From the NCBI GenBank assembly GCA_947441745.1, contig CANEUJ010000033.1, forward strand, positions 1 through 13,029: a stretch of DNA of 13,029 bases, given 5' to 3'. Every line of letters begins with the position of its first letter. Position 1 is the first letter of the stretch. The notes below the pieces were generated by a model, which made no database searches, was not told where the DNA came from, and saw nothing but the letters and a program-made list of their open reading frames with translations. Below, one piece after another: positions 1 to 7,248 of this stretch. The DNA comes from Neisseriaceae bacterium. GTDB taxonomy: Bacteria > Pseudomonadota > Gammaproteobacteria > Burkholderiales > UBA11063. The translations under genes and the position numbers were made by a program.

Positions 1-1212
1 CAGCCTGAAAGAGTTAAATTACAATATTTAGATCTAGATGCTGCAAGTATTACTAGAAACATTCAAGTATCTGATAAAGATATAGACAGCTATTTAGCCA
101 AAAACCACATTTCAAGCGAACAAGTTGATGCTTCTCACATTCTAATTGAGTTACCAGCTAATGCCGATGCTAAAACTAAAGAAACCACTCATGAGAAAGC
201 ACTGAAGATTTTAGTTAAAGTTAAGCAAAACCCTAAAAACTTTGCTAGTCTAGCAAGTCAATATTCTGATGACAGTGGATCTAAGAGTAACGGTGGCGAT
301 TTAGGGTACTTTGGTAGAGGTGTTATGGAAAAACCTTTTGAAGATACAGCATTTAGCTTAAAATCTGGTCAGATTAGTAATTTAGTTGAAACCAAGTATG
401 GATATCATATAATCAAGTTAAATTCTATCAAAGGAAATTCAAAAGATGAGATTAGATCTCTTGCATTATCAGAGCTTCAAAAACAACAAGCTGGTACCGT
501 ATTACAAAAAGACGTAGACAAGCTAAACGAAATAACTTATAATCAACCATCAAGTCTAGATCCAGCAGCTAAAGCACTTGGTCTAACTATACAAACTACA
601 ACTAATTGGGTTAATAAAGGTGATACAACTGGTAATTTCGCTGCAGCTAAAAGTCAAACAGCCATATTTAACCCAGAAGTTATCAGTAAACACAATAATA
701 GTGAAGTTGTAGATTTGGGTAATGGTAGTTATAGGGTTTATCATGTAACGGAGCATGAGTCATCTGTAGTACCAACATTAGACAAAGTAAAAGATCAGAT
801 TAGCCAACAACTAAAAACTGAGGCAGCTAGTGGTTTAGCTAGTAATGATGGGCAACAAAAGATTCTAGAATTACAACAAGGTAAACTTAGTCTTAACTTC
901 ACAAACCCTGATAAAGTAAATTTACTTAGTCAAAATAAAAATATCAGTGCTAATGCTATTAAGCAAATCTTTGGTACTAATATTACAACACTTCCAGCTT
1001 ATACTGGTAGTATTGATAGTCAAGGTAATTTTGTAATTTACAAAATTAGTGGTGAAGATATTGATTCTAAGCTTGATGCACAAAATCAACAAAATATAAA
1101 AGATTTAGGAAGCTCTGATTCTAATTTAATTTTTGGGGCGTATTTAGGAACATTACGCAGCAAATATGATGTAAGCTACAAAACTGATCGTTTGAACTTA
1201 CAAAGTAATTAG
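1..1212 (+). CDS. ppiD: PpiD-type periplasmic peptidyl-prolyl isomerase/chaperone, C-terminal part
   Basis: The frame is open from base 1, so the 5' end lies outside the window; 403 residues and a TAG stop are visible. PpiD is a SurA-like folding factor anchored in the inner membrane by an N-terminal helix (not in view), working near the Sec exit site on newly exported proteins. Seen: a parvulin domain at about visible residues 44-140, starting with ASHILIE and containing SNGGDLGYFGRG and YGYHIIKL. It is preceded by a PpiD-like linker (QPERVKLQYLDLD) and followed by a long SurA-like C-terminal region ending in LRSKYDVSY. The internal ATG at 325 lies inside the parvulin domain and is not a real start. 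tldD follows after one base, so translation is probably coupled. SurA is the main alternative, but the linker and C-terminus fit PpiD better. Confidence 0.9.
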   Translation, partial: QPERVKLQYLDLDAASITRNIQVSDKDIDSYLAKNHISSEQVDASHILIELPANADAKTKETTHEKALKILVKVKQNPKNFASLASQYSDDSGSKSNGGDLGYFGRGVMEKPFEDTAFSLKSGQISNLVETKYGYHIIKLNSIKGNSKDEIRSLALSELQKQQAGTVLQKDVDKLNEITYNQPSSLDPAAKALGLTIQTTTNWVNKGDTTGNFAAAKSQTAIFNPEVISKHNNSEVVDLGNGSYRVYHVTEHESSVVPTLDKVKDQISQQLKTEAASGLASNDGQQKILELQQGKLSLNFTNPDKVNLLSQNKNISANAIKQIFGTNITTLPAYTGSIDSQGNFVIYKISGEDIDSKLDAQNQQNIKDLGSSDSNLIFGAYLGTLRSKYDVSYKTDRLNLQSN

Positions 1213-1213
1213 A

Positions 1214-2638
1214 ATGCTAGACCCTCAAATTGAACAAAACTTGCTTTTTGCAAATCAATTAGATAAAGAGTTTTTACAAAAACAAACCCAAAATCTAATG
1301 CAAAAGCAAGTTGATTTTTGTGACTTATACTTACAAAAAACTGCTAGTGAATCCTTTTCGATTGATGAGGGAATTATCAAATCTGGTAGTTTTTCTATTG
1401 ATGAAGGAATTGGCATTAGGGCGGTTTGCGGGGAAAAAGCTTTTTTGAGCTATTCTAATTCGTTAAACCCCAAGACTATTCATAATCTAGTTCGCGATAT
1501 TTTTGTTGAACCATCTCCCTCAAAAAAAATAGCACCCAAAATTGAATTAAAAACTCCAAGTATGCTATATACTCGTAATAATCCAATTAGTTTAAGTAGT
1601 GGCTTTGAAAAAACTGAGCTATTGGGAAAAATCAATTCTTTTGCACGTAAATTGCCATATGTAAGCAATGTAATAGCCAATCTATCTTTAGAGTATGATG
1701 AAATATGTATTGTGCGTGGTGATAACAATATTACTAGTGATATTCGTCCTTTGATACATTTGGGAATTACCATTATTATTAGTAAGAATGGGCAAATCGA
1801 AAAAGGTAATAGTGGATGTGGTGGTCGTTACCTAATGAGTAATCTTACTGATGCTATACTAGAATCTAATGTTAATAATGCCTATCAACAAGCTATCCTC
1901 AAATCTGAAGCAGTTGTAGCACCAGCAGGTCAAATGTCAGTAGTGCTTGGTAATGCTTGGGCTGGAGTAATTCTTCATGAAGCAGTGGGTCATGGATTAG
2001 AGGGCGACTTTAACCGTAAGGGTAGCTCTGCTTTTAGTAATAGAATCGGACAACAAGTAGCCGCAAAAGATGTAACAGTAATAGATGATGGCTCGATACC
2101 AAACCGTCGTGGATCTTTAACTATTGATGATGAGGGTAATGCTACTCGTAAGAATGTATTGATTGAAAATGGAGTTTTAAAAGACTATATCTTTGATGAA
2201 TTAAATGCTCGCCTAATGGGTAGAGAGTCAAGTGGTAATGGACGACGTGAATCATTTAATTGTAGCCCAATGCCTAGAATGACAAATACCTACATGGAAG
2301 GTGGCAAGTATAGTCATGATGAGATTATCGCATCCGTTGAGAACGGCTTGTATGCTGAAACTTTTGAAGGCGGTAGTGTAGATATTACATCAGGTCAATT
2401 TGTATTTAATGCAAATGTTGCTTGGGTAATAAAAAATGGAAAATTAGCCTACCCTGTCAAAGGCTGTGCCTTAGTCGGTAATGGCCCCGAATGTCTAAAA
2501 TACGTATCTATGGTAGGTAATAATCCAGAGCTAGATAGCGGTATTGGTAATTGTGGTAAAAATGGACAAACCGTTCCAGTTGGGGTTGGTCAGCCCACAA
2601 TCAGAATTGATGGTGGTTTGGTAGTTGGTGGTGGCTAA
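1214..2638 (+). CDS. tldD: TldD metallopeptidase (TldD/TldE complex subunit)
   Basis: 474 residues, about the usual length for TldD. It is the zinc-bearing subunit of the TldD-TldE(PmbA) cytosolic protease, known to degrade unfolded peptides, trim microcin B17 precursor and turn over the CcdA antitoxin. Seen: the zinc motif HEAVGH at residues 255-260 followed by GLEGDFNRKG. Downstream are NRRGSLTIDDEGN, LNARLMGRESSGNGRRES and MPRMTNTYM. The C-terminal block GIGNCGKNGQ carries Cys447, which matches the third zinc ligand of the family. The start is one base after the ppiD stop with no clear Shine-Dalgarno, suggesting translational coupling. The 3' end overlaps the next gene by up to 14 bases. 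The partner pmbA/tldE is not in this window. Confidence 0.97.
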   Translation: MLDPQIEQNLLFANQLDKEFLQKQTQNLMQKQVDFCDLYLQKTASESFSIDEGIIKSGSFSIDEGIGIRAVCGEKAFLSYSNSLNPKTIHNLVRDIFVEPSPSKKIAPKIELKTPSMLYTRNNPISLSSGFEKTELLGKINSFARKLPYVSNVIANLSLEYDEICIVRGDNNITSDIRPLIHLGITIIISKNGQIEKGNSGCGGRYLMSNLTDAILESNVNNAYQQAILKSEAVVAPAGQMSVVLGNAWAGVILHEAVGHGLEGDFNRKGSSAFSNRIGQQVAAKDVTVIDDGSIPNRRGSLTIDDEGNATRKNVLIENGVLKDYIFDELNARLMGRESSGNGRRESFNCSPMPRMTNTYMEGGKYSHDEIIASVENGLYAETFEGGSVDITSGQFVFNANVAWVIKNGKLAYPVKGCALVGNGPECLKYVSMVGNNPELDSGIGNCGKNGQTVPVGVGQPTIRIDGGLVVGGG

Positions 2639-3905
2639 AAAACAAAACTTAAAGACGTCTCCTTGGTCATGGGTACCTACTGCCTATTTTATGGAGGGGT
2701 TACCGTTTGTAATGATTATAACGGTATCTTCAATAATGTACAAAAACTTCGGGCTAAGTAATTCTCAGATTACTTACTATACTGGATGGTTGATGCTTCC
2801 TTGGTCGATAAAACCTTTATGGGCGTGGTTTATCGAAACTTTCAAAACTAAACGCTGGTGGATTTATGCTATGGAACTAACCTTTGCCAGTAGCTTATTC
2901 CTAGTTGCAATATCTCTTCATACCAATTATTATTTTCAACTATCATTAATTGCTTTTGCAATTTGTACATTCGCTTCTGCAAGTCATGATATAGCAGTTG
3001 ATGGGTTTTATCTGATGAATTTAACTTCAGGAGAGCAATCATTTTTTGTTGGCATGTTAAGTTCGTTCTATCAATCGGCTAAGATCTTTGGGAGCGGTGT
3101 TTTGGTTATACTCTCTGGAGTGTTTTTGGCTCATAGCAATCATAATGTAGCCCTATCTTGGAGTGCTGTTATAATAATAGCTACTATACTAGCATTTGCT
3201 ATTGGTATTTATCATATGAAAGTATTACCTAGGACAGAAGTTACCACTGATAATAAAAATATAAATACTGCTATTCATCAAATTAAAAACATTTTTATTA
3301 GTTTATTTAAACTAGATCAAATTTGGATTACGATATTATTTGCTCTAACCTTCCGTCTTGGTGAAACCATGTTGGCTAAAATAGTACCATTATTTATTCT
3401 TGATAATAGAAGTAGTGGTGGATTGGGATTTGATAACACTTATGTTGGATTATCTAATATATTTAATTTAGCAGCTATTATAATTGCTGGAATTTTAGGT
3501 GGAGTTTTTATTAGTCGTTTTGGTCTGAAGAAATGTTTATGGCCTATGCTTCTTGTTGTAAACATACCGCATATTATTTTTGTATATCTAGCATATGCTA
3601 AACCAACAAATCAAATAAGTGTATTGGCACTACAGGCTTTAGAACATTTTACAGCTAATATTTCACTAACTGGATATATGATGGTGCTATTTTATGTAGT
3701 ACGAGATAGCAAATATAAAACCGCACATTATGCTTTTATAGCAGCTATTATGATGCTAACCAATATGTTACCCTCTATGGCAAGTGGTAGCTTACAAGAG
3801 CTTCTTGGATATCGTCATTATTTTGTATTTATATTATTTGCCATGATTCCAAGTGTATTGGTAATCCCCTTTATCAAAATAGACCCTAAATTCGGTATCA
3901 AATAA
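2625..3905 (+). CDS. ampG: AmpG-like muropeptide permease (MFS/PAT family)
   Basis: About 426 residues and roughly twelve hydrophobic segments place it in the inner membrane. AmpG proteins import GlcNAc-anhydroMurNAc(-peptides) released by lytic transglycosylases; the next gene, nagZ, cleaves such products, which supports the role. Seen: an N-terminal SPWSWVPTAYFMEGLPF block, LPWSIKPLWAWFIETFKTKR after TM2, and SASHDIAVDGFYL around residue 118. These resemble the PAT/AmpG group, and in my recollection look closer to the form common in Bacteroidetes than to E. coli AmpG, so the exact substrate is less certain. No ATG precedes the conserved N-terminus (the first in-frame ATG would cut off WVPTAYF). 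The start must therefore be TTG 2625, GTG 2628 or GTG 2631, all inside the end of tldD, without a strong ribosome site. Confidence 0.85.
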   Translation: MVVAKKQNLKTSPWSWVPTAYFMEGLPFVMIITVSSIMYKNFGLSNSQITYYTGWLMLPWSIKPLWAWFIETFKTKRWWIYAMELTFASSLFLVAISLHTNYYFQLSLIAFAICTFASASHDIAVDGFYLMNLTSGEQSFFVGMLSSFYQSAKIFGSGVLVILSGVFLAHSNHNVALSWSAVIIIATILAFAIGIYHMKVLPRTEVTTDNKNINTAIHQIKNIFISLFKLDQIWITILFALTFRLGETMLAKIVPLFILDNRSSGGLGFDNTYVGLSNIFNLAAIIIAGILGGVFISRFGLKKCLWPMLLVVNIPHIIFVYLAYAKPTNQISVLALQALEHFTANISLTGYMMVLFYVVRDSKYKTAHYAFIAAIMMLTNMLPSMASGSLQELLGYRHYFVFILFAMIPSVLVIPFIKIDPKFGIK

Positions 3906-3918
3906 TAGGATGAAGACG

Positions 3919-5523
3919 ATGGATGATATTATAAACACTTCAACTCTAAAAGAACAGTTATTAGAATTAATGATGCTAGATATTAGATATTTTGGCAAAG
4001 ATTCAGATGGCAATTATTTGCCAGTTACTAAGCTACCAATAGAGCTTAAAAACTTTCTTAAAGAATACCCTGTTGGTGGAATAATTCTTTTTCGGGAGAA
4101 TTTACAAGATATCCATGAAATAAAACAATTAACTAGTGATTTACAAGAAAACTCCTATTTTGGACGCTTTATAAGTATTGATCAAGAAGGTGGTGTCGTG
4201 TCACGTATCAAAGGTGCAACAGATACTCCTGGCAATATGGCACTTGGTGCAATCAATGATTATAAAACAACTTCAAAGATAGCCTCTCTTATCGCAAAAG
4301 AGCTATCGGCTCTTGGGATAAATTTCAACTTAGCTCCTTGTTTGGATGTTAATAGTAACCATCTTAACCCTATTATTGGAGTTAGATCATTTGGTAGCGA
4401 TGTAGAGTTGGTTTCAAAACATGGAGCATCTTATATTGAAGGACTTCAAGATGAACAAATTATCTCATGTGCTAAACATTTCCCAGGGCATGGTAATGTC
4501 GACTCTGACACTCACTTTGAAGATACGTATTTAAATAGTAGTGTAAATACGATAGCAAATTGTGATTTAAAACCATTTGAAGCCGCAATAAATGTCAATG
4601 TTGATTGTATAATGACAGCCCATATAATAGTACCAGATCTTGATAGTAGCAAGATATATTCTAATAAACTAAGCAAATATGTTGATACTCCAGCTACCTT
4701 ATCTCATACTATCATAAATAGAATCCTTAGAAGTAAGCTTCAATATCAAGGAATAATAATGAGTGACGCCCTAGATATGAAAGCTATTAGCGATAAATTT
4801 ACCGAAGTTGAAGCTACAATATTAGCTCTTGAATCAGGTATTGATATTATTTTAATGCCAGTACATATTTGGGATACTGAGGGTATTAAAAAGTTTATTA
4901 GTTATTTTAATCAAGTACTAGCTATTTGCGAAAACTCTTTTGAATTAAAAGAGCGGATAAAAGAATCCTTAGGGCGTATTTTACAGCTCAAGCATTTTTA
5001 TACTACAGAAGATTATAGCTTAGACATCATTGGTTGTGAAGCTCACAATAAGTTTGCACAACAAACAGCAAGTAGAGCCATAACGATAAATAAAAACTCC
5101 AAAAACATACTACCGCTGCAAACAAATCCTAAAGATAAATTTTTGATTATTTCAACTAAAACCCATCTAGCTGATATCGCACATGATAGTTTAGCCAAAC
5201 TAGGGCTTGTGGATATAGATTTTCTTGATCTAGATTCAGTAGATAATACTACGAAGATAGAAGATGCTGACAAAATATTGGTACTTACGTATAATCTAAC
5301 CAAAGTAGATAATAGACTAAATAAGCTTATTAGTAGCCTTAACAACTTGGATAAACCATATATTATGCTTAGCTGTCGTAACCCTTATGATATTTTATAC
5401 GTAGATAACGTTAGTACTAATGTACTAGTTTATGGTGCAACTGGACTAGATCAAACCAATAATAAAATCAATTACTTCACACTCAATCTAACTGAGGCTA
5501 TTACTAAACTATTTACTATCTGA
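3919..5523 (+). CDS. nagZ: Beta-N-acetylglucosaminidase NagZ, GH3, two-domain form
   Basis: Cytosolic glycoside hydrolase family 3 enzyme that removes GlcNAc from GlcNAc-anhydroMurNAc peptides in cell-wall recycling. Seen (numbered from this start): SIDQEGG near 86-92; KHFPGHG at 186-192 followed by the D-T-H catalytic pair (Asp197, His199) typical of NagZ; and the nucleophile Asp283 in MSDALDMKAI. At 534 residues it is far longer than the single-domain enterobacterial NagZ (about 340). The extra part, from about residue 365, ends in a block (KPYIMLSCRNPYDIL) like the C-terminal GH3 domain of Gram-positive NagZ/YbbD. No signal peptide is seen, so it is probably cytosolic. ATG 3919 is preferred over ATG 3910 because AGGA (3907-3910) sits 8 bases upstream of it. 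The stop overlaps the 3' end of convergent cpoB by 15 bases. Confidence 0.92.
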   Translation: MDDIINTSTLKEQLLELMMLDIRYFGKDSDGNYLPVTKLPIELKNFLKEYPVGGIILFRENLQDIHEIKQLTSDLQENSYFGRFISIDQEGGVVSRIKGATDTPGNMALGAINDYKTTSKIASLIAKELSALGINFNLAPCLDVNSNHLNPIIGVRSFGSDVELVSKHGASYIEGLQDEQIISCAKHFPGHGNVDSDTHFEDTYLNSSVNTIANCDLKPFEAAINVNVDCIMTAHIIVPDLDSSKIYSNKLSKYVDTPATLSHTIINRILRSKLQYQGIIMSDALDMKAISDKFTEVEATILALESGIDIILMPVHIWDTEGIKKFISYFNQVLAICENSFELKERIKESLGRILQLKHFYTTEDYSLDIIGCEAHNKFAQQTASRAITINKNSKNILPLQTNPKDKFLIISTKTHLADIAHDSLAKLGLVDIDFLDLDSVDNTTKIEDADKILVLTYNLTKVDNRLNKLISSLNNLDKPYIMLSCRNPYDILYVDNVSTNVLVYGATGLDQTNNKINYFTLNLTEAITKLFTI

Positions 5524-6300
5524 GGATTTTTGTTCTGCTGAGATTTTTTTAGCAGCATCACTATCGGGGTATTTTTGATTAATAAGTACAACTGTCTTGG
5601 CAGCTGATTTGGTCATTCCAAGTTGCTTTTGTGAAATATAAACAGTTCTAAGTGCATCTGGTGCATTTGGACTATTTGCAAAATCAGTAGCAAGTTTACG
5701 CCCAGTAACAATTGCATCTTTGTATTGATTATTGGCAGCATAAGTTACTGCTAAATAATAGGTGGCATTTTGTACAGTCTCTGAGTCTTCTGAAGTAGCA
5801 ATTATATTTTTTAGTTCTTTAATTGCTTGAGAGAAATTACGACTTTTAATTTTTTTTAATGCAGATTTTAAGTCACCATAAGCTACTTTTGTATCTGAAG
5901 CAGAATATTTTACATTATCATCATATGGCTCAGATGCAATTACTTTTCGTGTGCTAGTATCTGCTACAACTGCAGTAGTACCAACACCTTGAATTTGTTG
6001 CTCTATGCTTTGGTTAAGCTGATTTTGGGTTGCTTGATAAGTTTTTTGATCATGAGAAATAGTTGATACACTACCGTTTAACTCATCAATTTGATTTTGT
6101 AGACTATCTAGTTTATTTAAAACATCAATCATTTTTTGATCAGATATTTTATTATCTATAATCCCTACATTACCTTGAAGCTTATCAAGACGAGCATTAG
6201 TATCTGCAATTTGGGCACGAGCTGCATCATCAGCACAACTCAACAAAAAAATGTTTGTCGATAATAAAAGAGCTACTACCAACAAACATTTTTTTTTCAT
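5509..6300 (-). CDS. cpoB: CpoB/YbgF-type cell-division coordinator with coiled coil and TPR
   Basis: 263 residues. CpoB couples outer-membrane constriction to septal peptidoglycan synthesis by acting between Tol-Pal and PBP1B in the periplasm. Seen: a hydrophobic N-terminal signal (residues 1-21), a heptad-rich coiled coil at about 25-105 (ARLDKLQGNV, LDSLQNQIDELNG), a short linker, then a TPR-like region at about 135-255 (LKKIKSRNFSQAIKELKNII, NATYYLAVTYAANNQYKDA). Unlike soluble E. coli CpoB, the signal ends in LLSC (Cys22), a lipobox-like site, so this copy may be a lipoprotein; the Leu at -2 makes this uncertain. AAGG lies 9 bases before the start. It follows pal by 31 bases and is probably co-transcribed with it. 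The stop is TAG at 5509-5511, inside the end of nagZ. Confidence 0.9.
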   Translation of the reverse strand: MKKKCLLVVALLLSTNIFLLSCADDAARAQIADTNARLDKLQGNVGIIDNKISDQKMIDVLNKLDSLQNQIDELNGSVSTISHDQKTYQATQNQLNQSIEQQIQGVGTTAVVADTSTRKVIASEPYDDNVKYSASDTKVAYGDLKSALKKIKSRNFSQAIKELKNIIATSEDSETVQNATYYLAVTYAANNQYKDAIVTGRKLATDFANSPNAPDALRTVYISQKQLGMTKSAAKTVVLINQKYPDSDAAKKISAEQKSSDSK

Positions 6301-6320
6301 AAATTCTAACCTTATACTGT

Positions 6321-6339
6321 TTCAATAATTATTATTGAA
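6321..6339. repeat. Perfect 9-1-9 inverted repeat at the pal/cpoB junction
   Basis: TTCAATAAT, one T, then ATTATTGAA form a perfect palindrome that covers the pal stop codon and the start of the 31-base pal-cpoB gap. As RNA it could fold into an AT-only hairpin of about seven pairs. It has no following U-run in the direction of transcription, so it is not a standard terminator; a processing or stability element, or chance in AT-rich DNA, is possible. Confidence 0.5.
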
Positions 6340-6919
6340 CACCTTCGGCTACAGAACCAGTATAAACATCACCATCAACAATCGGTAATCCATTACTATC
6401 TTCGCTGTAACCTGTCGGTTGATCTGCTTTATACATTATATCAGCACGACGATTTTGGGCACGGCTTGCATCAGTGTCATTGGAGTATTTAGGTTTTAGT
6501 TTACCATTTGAAGTAGCTTCAACCTGAGCTGAACTAGCCCCACCAGCAATCAAAGCCTTTTTAACTGCATCAGCACGTTTTTGACCTAGTGCCAAATTAT
6601 ATTCTACAGAACCGATATCATCGGTATTACCTTGTACTTGAACTTTAGCTGGAGCTGAAGCAGCTAGGTAGTTACTATTAGCTTTAACAACTCCATTATA
6701 TCCTTCTTTAATATCATATTCATTGAACCCAAAATATACACTGTTGTGGTTACTTACAACAGGTGCACTTGCAACTTCTGGAGCAGATGCTACAGGCATT
6801 GGAGCTGGTTCTGCAACTACTGGCTCAGATACTGCTGCCTCAACAACAGGTGGCTTAGTAGACGAACAAGCAACAACTGCGGCACTAACAATAGAAGCGA
6901 CTAATAATTTTTTTAACAT
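6332..6919 (-). CDS. pal: Pal, peptidoglycan-associated outer-membrane lipoprotein
   Basis: 195 residues. Pal tethers the outer membrane to peptidoglycan and is moved to the division site by Tol proteins. Seen: a lipoprotein signal with lipobox VVAC (Cys18) and Ser at +2, consistent with outer-membrane sorting. A Pro/Ala/Val-rich linker spans about 22-57, followed by an OmpA-like domain at about 58-163. That domain has VYFGFNEYDI, QGNTDDIG, YNLALGQKRADAV and NRRADIMY, including the Asp and Arg positions that bind diaminopimelate in the family. About 30 acidic/Gly residues (164-195) follow the domain, beyond where E. coli Pal ends. The chosen ATG has AGGGGA 7 bases upstream; a TTG 18 bases further up lies at the ribosome site and is rejected. 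Neither tolB nor tolQRA precedes it; a small lipoprotein gene does. Confidence 0.93.
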   Translation of the reverse strand: MLKKLLVASIVSAAVVACSSTKPPVVEAAVSEPVVAEPAPMPVASAPEVASAPVVSNHNSVYFGFNEYDIKEGYNGVVKANSNYLAASAPAKVQVQGNTDDIGSVEYNLALGQKRADAVKKALIAGGASSAQVEATSNGKLKPKYSNDTDASRAQNRRADIMYKADQPTGYSEDSNGLPIVDGDVYTGSVAEGVQ

Positions 6920-6948
6920 AATATTTCCCCTAAACAAATTATAAATTT

Positions 6949-7170
6949 TTATTTTACAACACCGGCATTAGCTGGTGCGGTTACAACTGGTGCATTAGCA
7001 CTTTCTGTAGGTGCAGGACTAGACTCAGCCTGACCAAACAACATATCACTACTATCTTGTCTACCACCAACAGTTGGGCTATCAGCAATCTCTTGACTGC
7101 TAGTGAACCAAGAAGCACAAGATGTTACCGTTATACATACCGCCAATAGAACGAATAGCTTTTTAAGCAT
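6949..7170 (-). CDS. Small lipoprotein with one VGGRQ motif, unknown function
   Basis: 73 residues; I do not recognise the family. Seen: a lipoprotein signal ending in VTSC (Cys18) with Ala at +2, predicting an outer-membrane lipoprotein of about 56 mature residues. Mature residues 31-47 carry SPTVGGRQDSSDMLFGQ, closely matching the repeat unit of the protein encoded next upstream. The rest is a low-complexity Ala/Pro/Val/Ser tail (APVVTAPANAGVVK) resembling the linker of Pal. No cysteine follows the lipid anchor. GAAAGG lies 6 bases before this ATG; a longer reading to 7233 would put a charged, Cys-containing stretch before the signal and is rejected. It lies 29 bases upstream of pal with its own promoter-like sequence, so pal and cpoB probably depend on transcription through it. 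A Tol-Pal-related role is an inference from position only. Confidence 0.78.
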   Translation of the reverse strand: MLKKLFVLLAVCITVTSCASWFTSSQEIADSPTVGGRQDSSDMLFGQAESSPAPTESANAPVVTAPANAGVVK

Positions 7171-7202
7171 AACTGACCTTTCATTATAACACTTAAGGTG
7201 AC

Positions 7203-7233
7203 ATTTTAACATGAAGATTCTTAAACGTGTCAA
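7203..7233 (-). promoter_or_regulatory. Candidate promoter for the lipoprotein-pal-cpoB genes
   Basis: On the minus strand a perfect -35 TTGACA (7228-7233) is followed 19 bases later by an extended -10, TG-T-TAAAAT (hexamer at 7203-7208). The spacer is longer than ideal, but the TG extension compensates. The predicted start would leave a leader of roughly 25-30 bases that includes the GAAAGG ribosome site. Confidence 0.5.
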
Positions 7234-7248
7234 AATATTCTAAATTGT

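Noticed and set aside
1370..1410. Apparent repeat of SIDEGI within TldD (residues 49-54 and 61-66)
   Set aside because: The same double pattern (xxDGIIKxGxxxIDxGxGxRA) is normal for TldD, so it is not a local duplication.
5535..5555. Hairpin CTGCT/AGCAG with a T-run, as a nagZ terminator
   Set aside because: The T-run is in the loop rather than after the stem, and the whole element lies in the cpoB coding sequence.
6920..6937. Upstream TTG start for pal adding six residues
   Set aside because: It would include the AGGGGA ribosome site of the downstream ATG and place extra residues before a complete lipoprotein signal.
6723..6944. Plus-strand open frame opposite the start of pal
   Set aside because: Ala/Thr/Gly-rich translation is a reflection of the Pro/Ala/Val-rich Pal linker; no ribosome site or family resemblance.
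7183..7188. Perfect minus-strand TATAAT preceded by TG-T, just before the lipoprotein gene
   Set aside because: It lies only 12 bases from the ATG, so transcripts from it would lack the ribosome site; the promoter further upstream fits better.
7171..7233. Upstream start for the small lipoprotein adding 21 residues
   Set aside because: The added residues are charged and precede a complete lipoprotein signal; the region contains the -35/-10 sequences, and GAAAGG fits the ATG at 7170.
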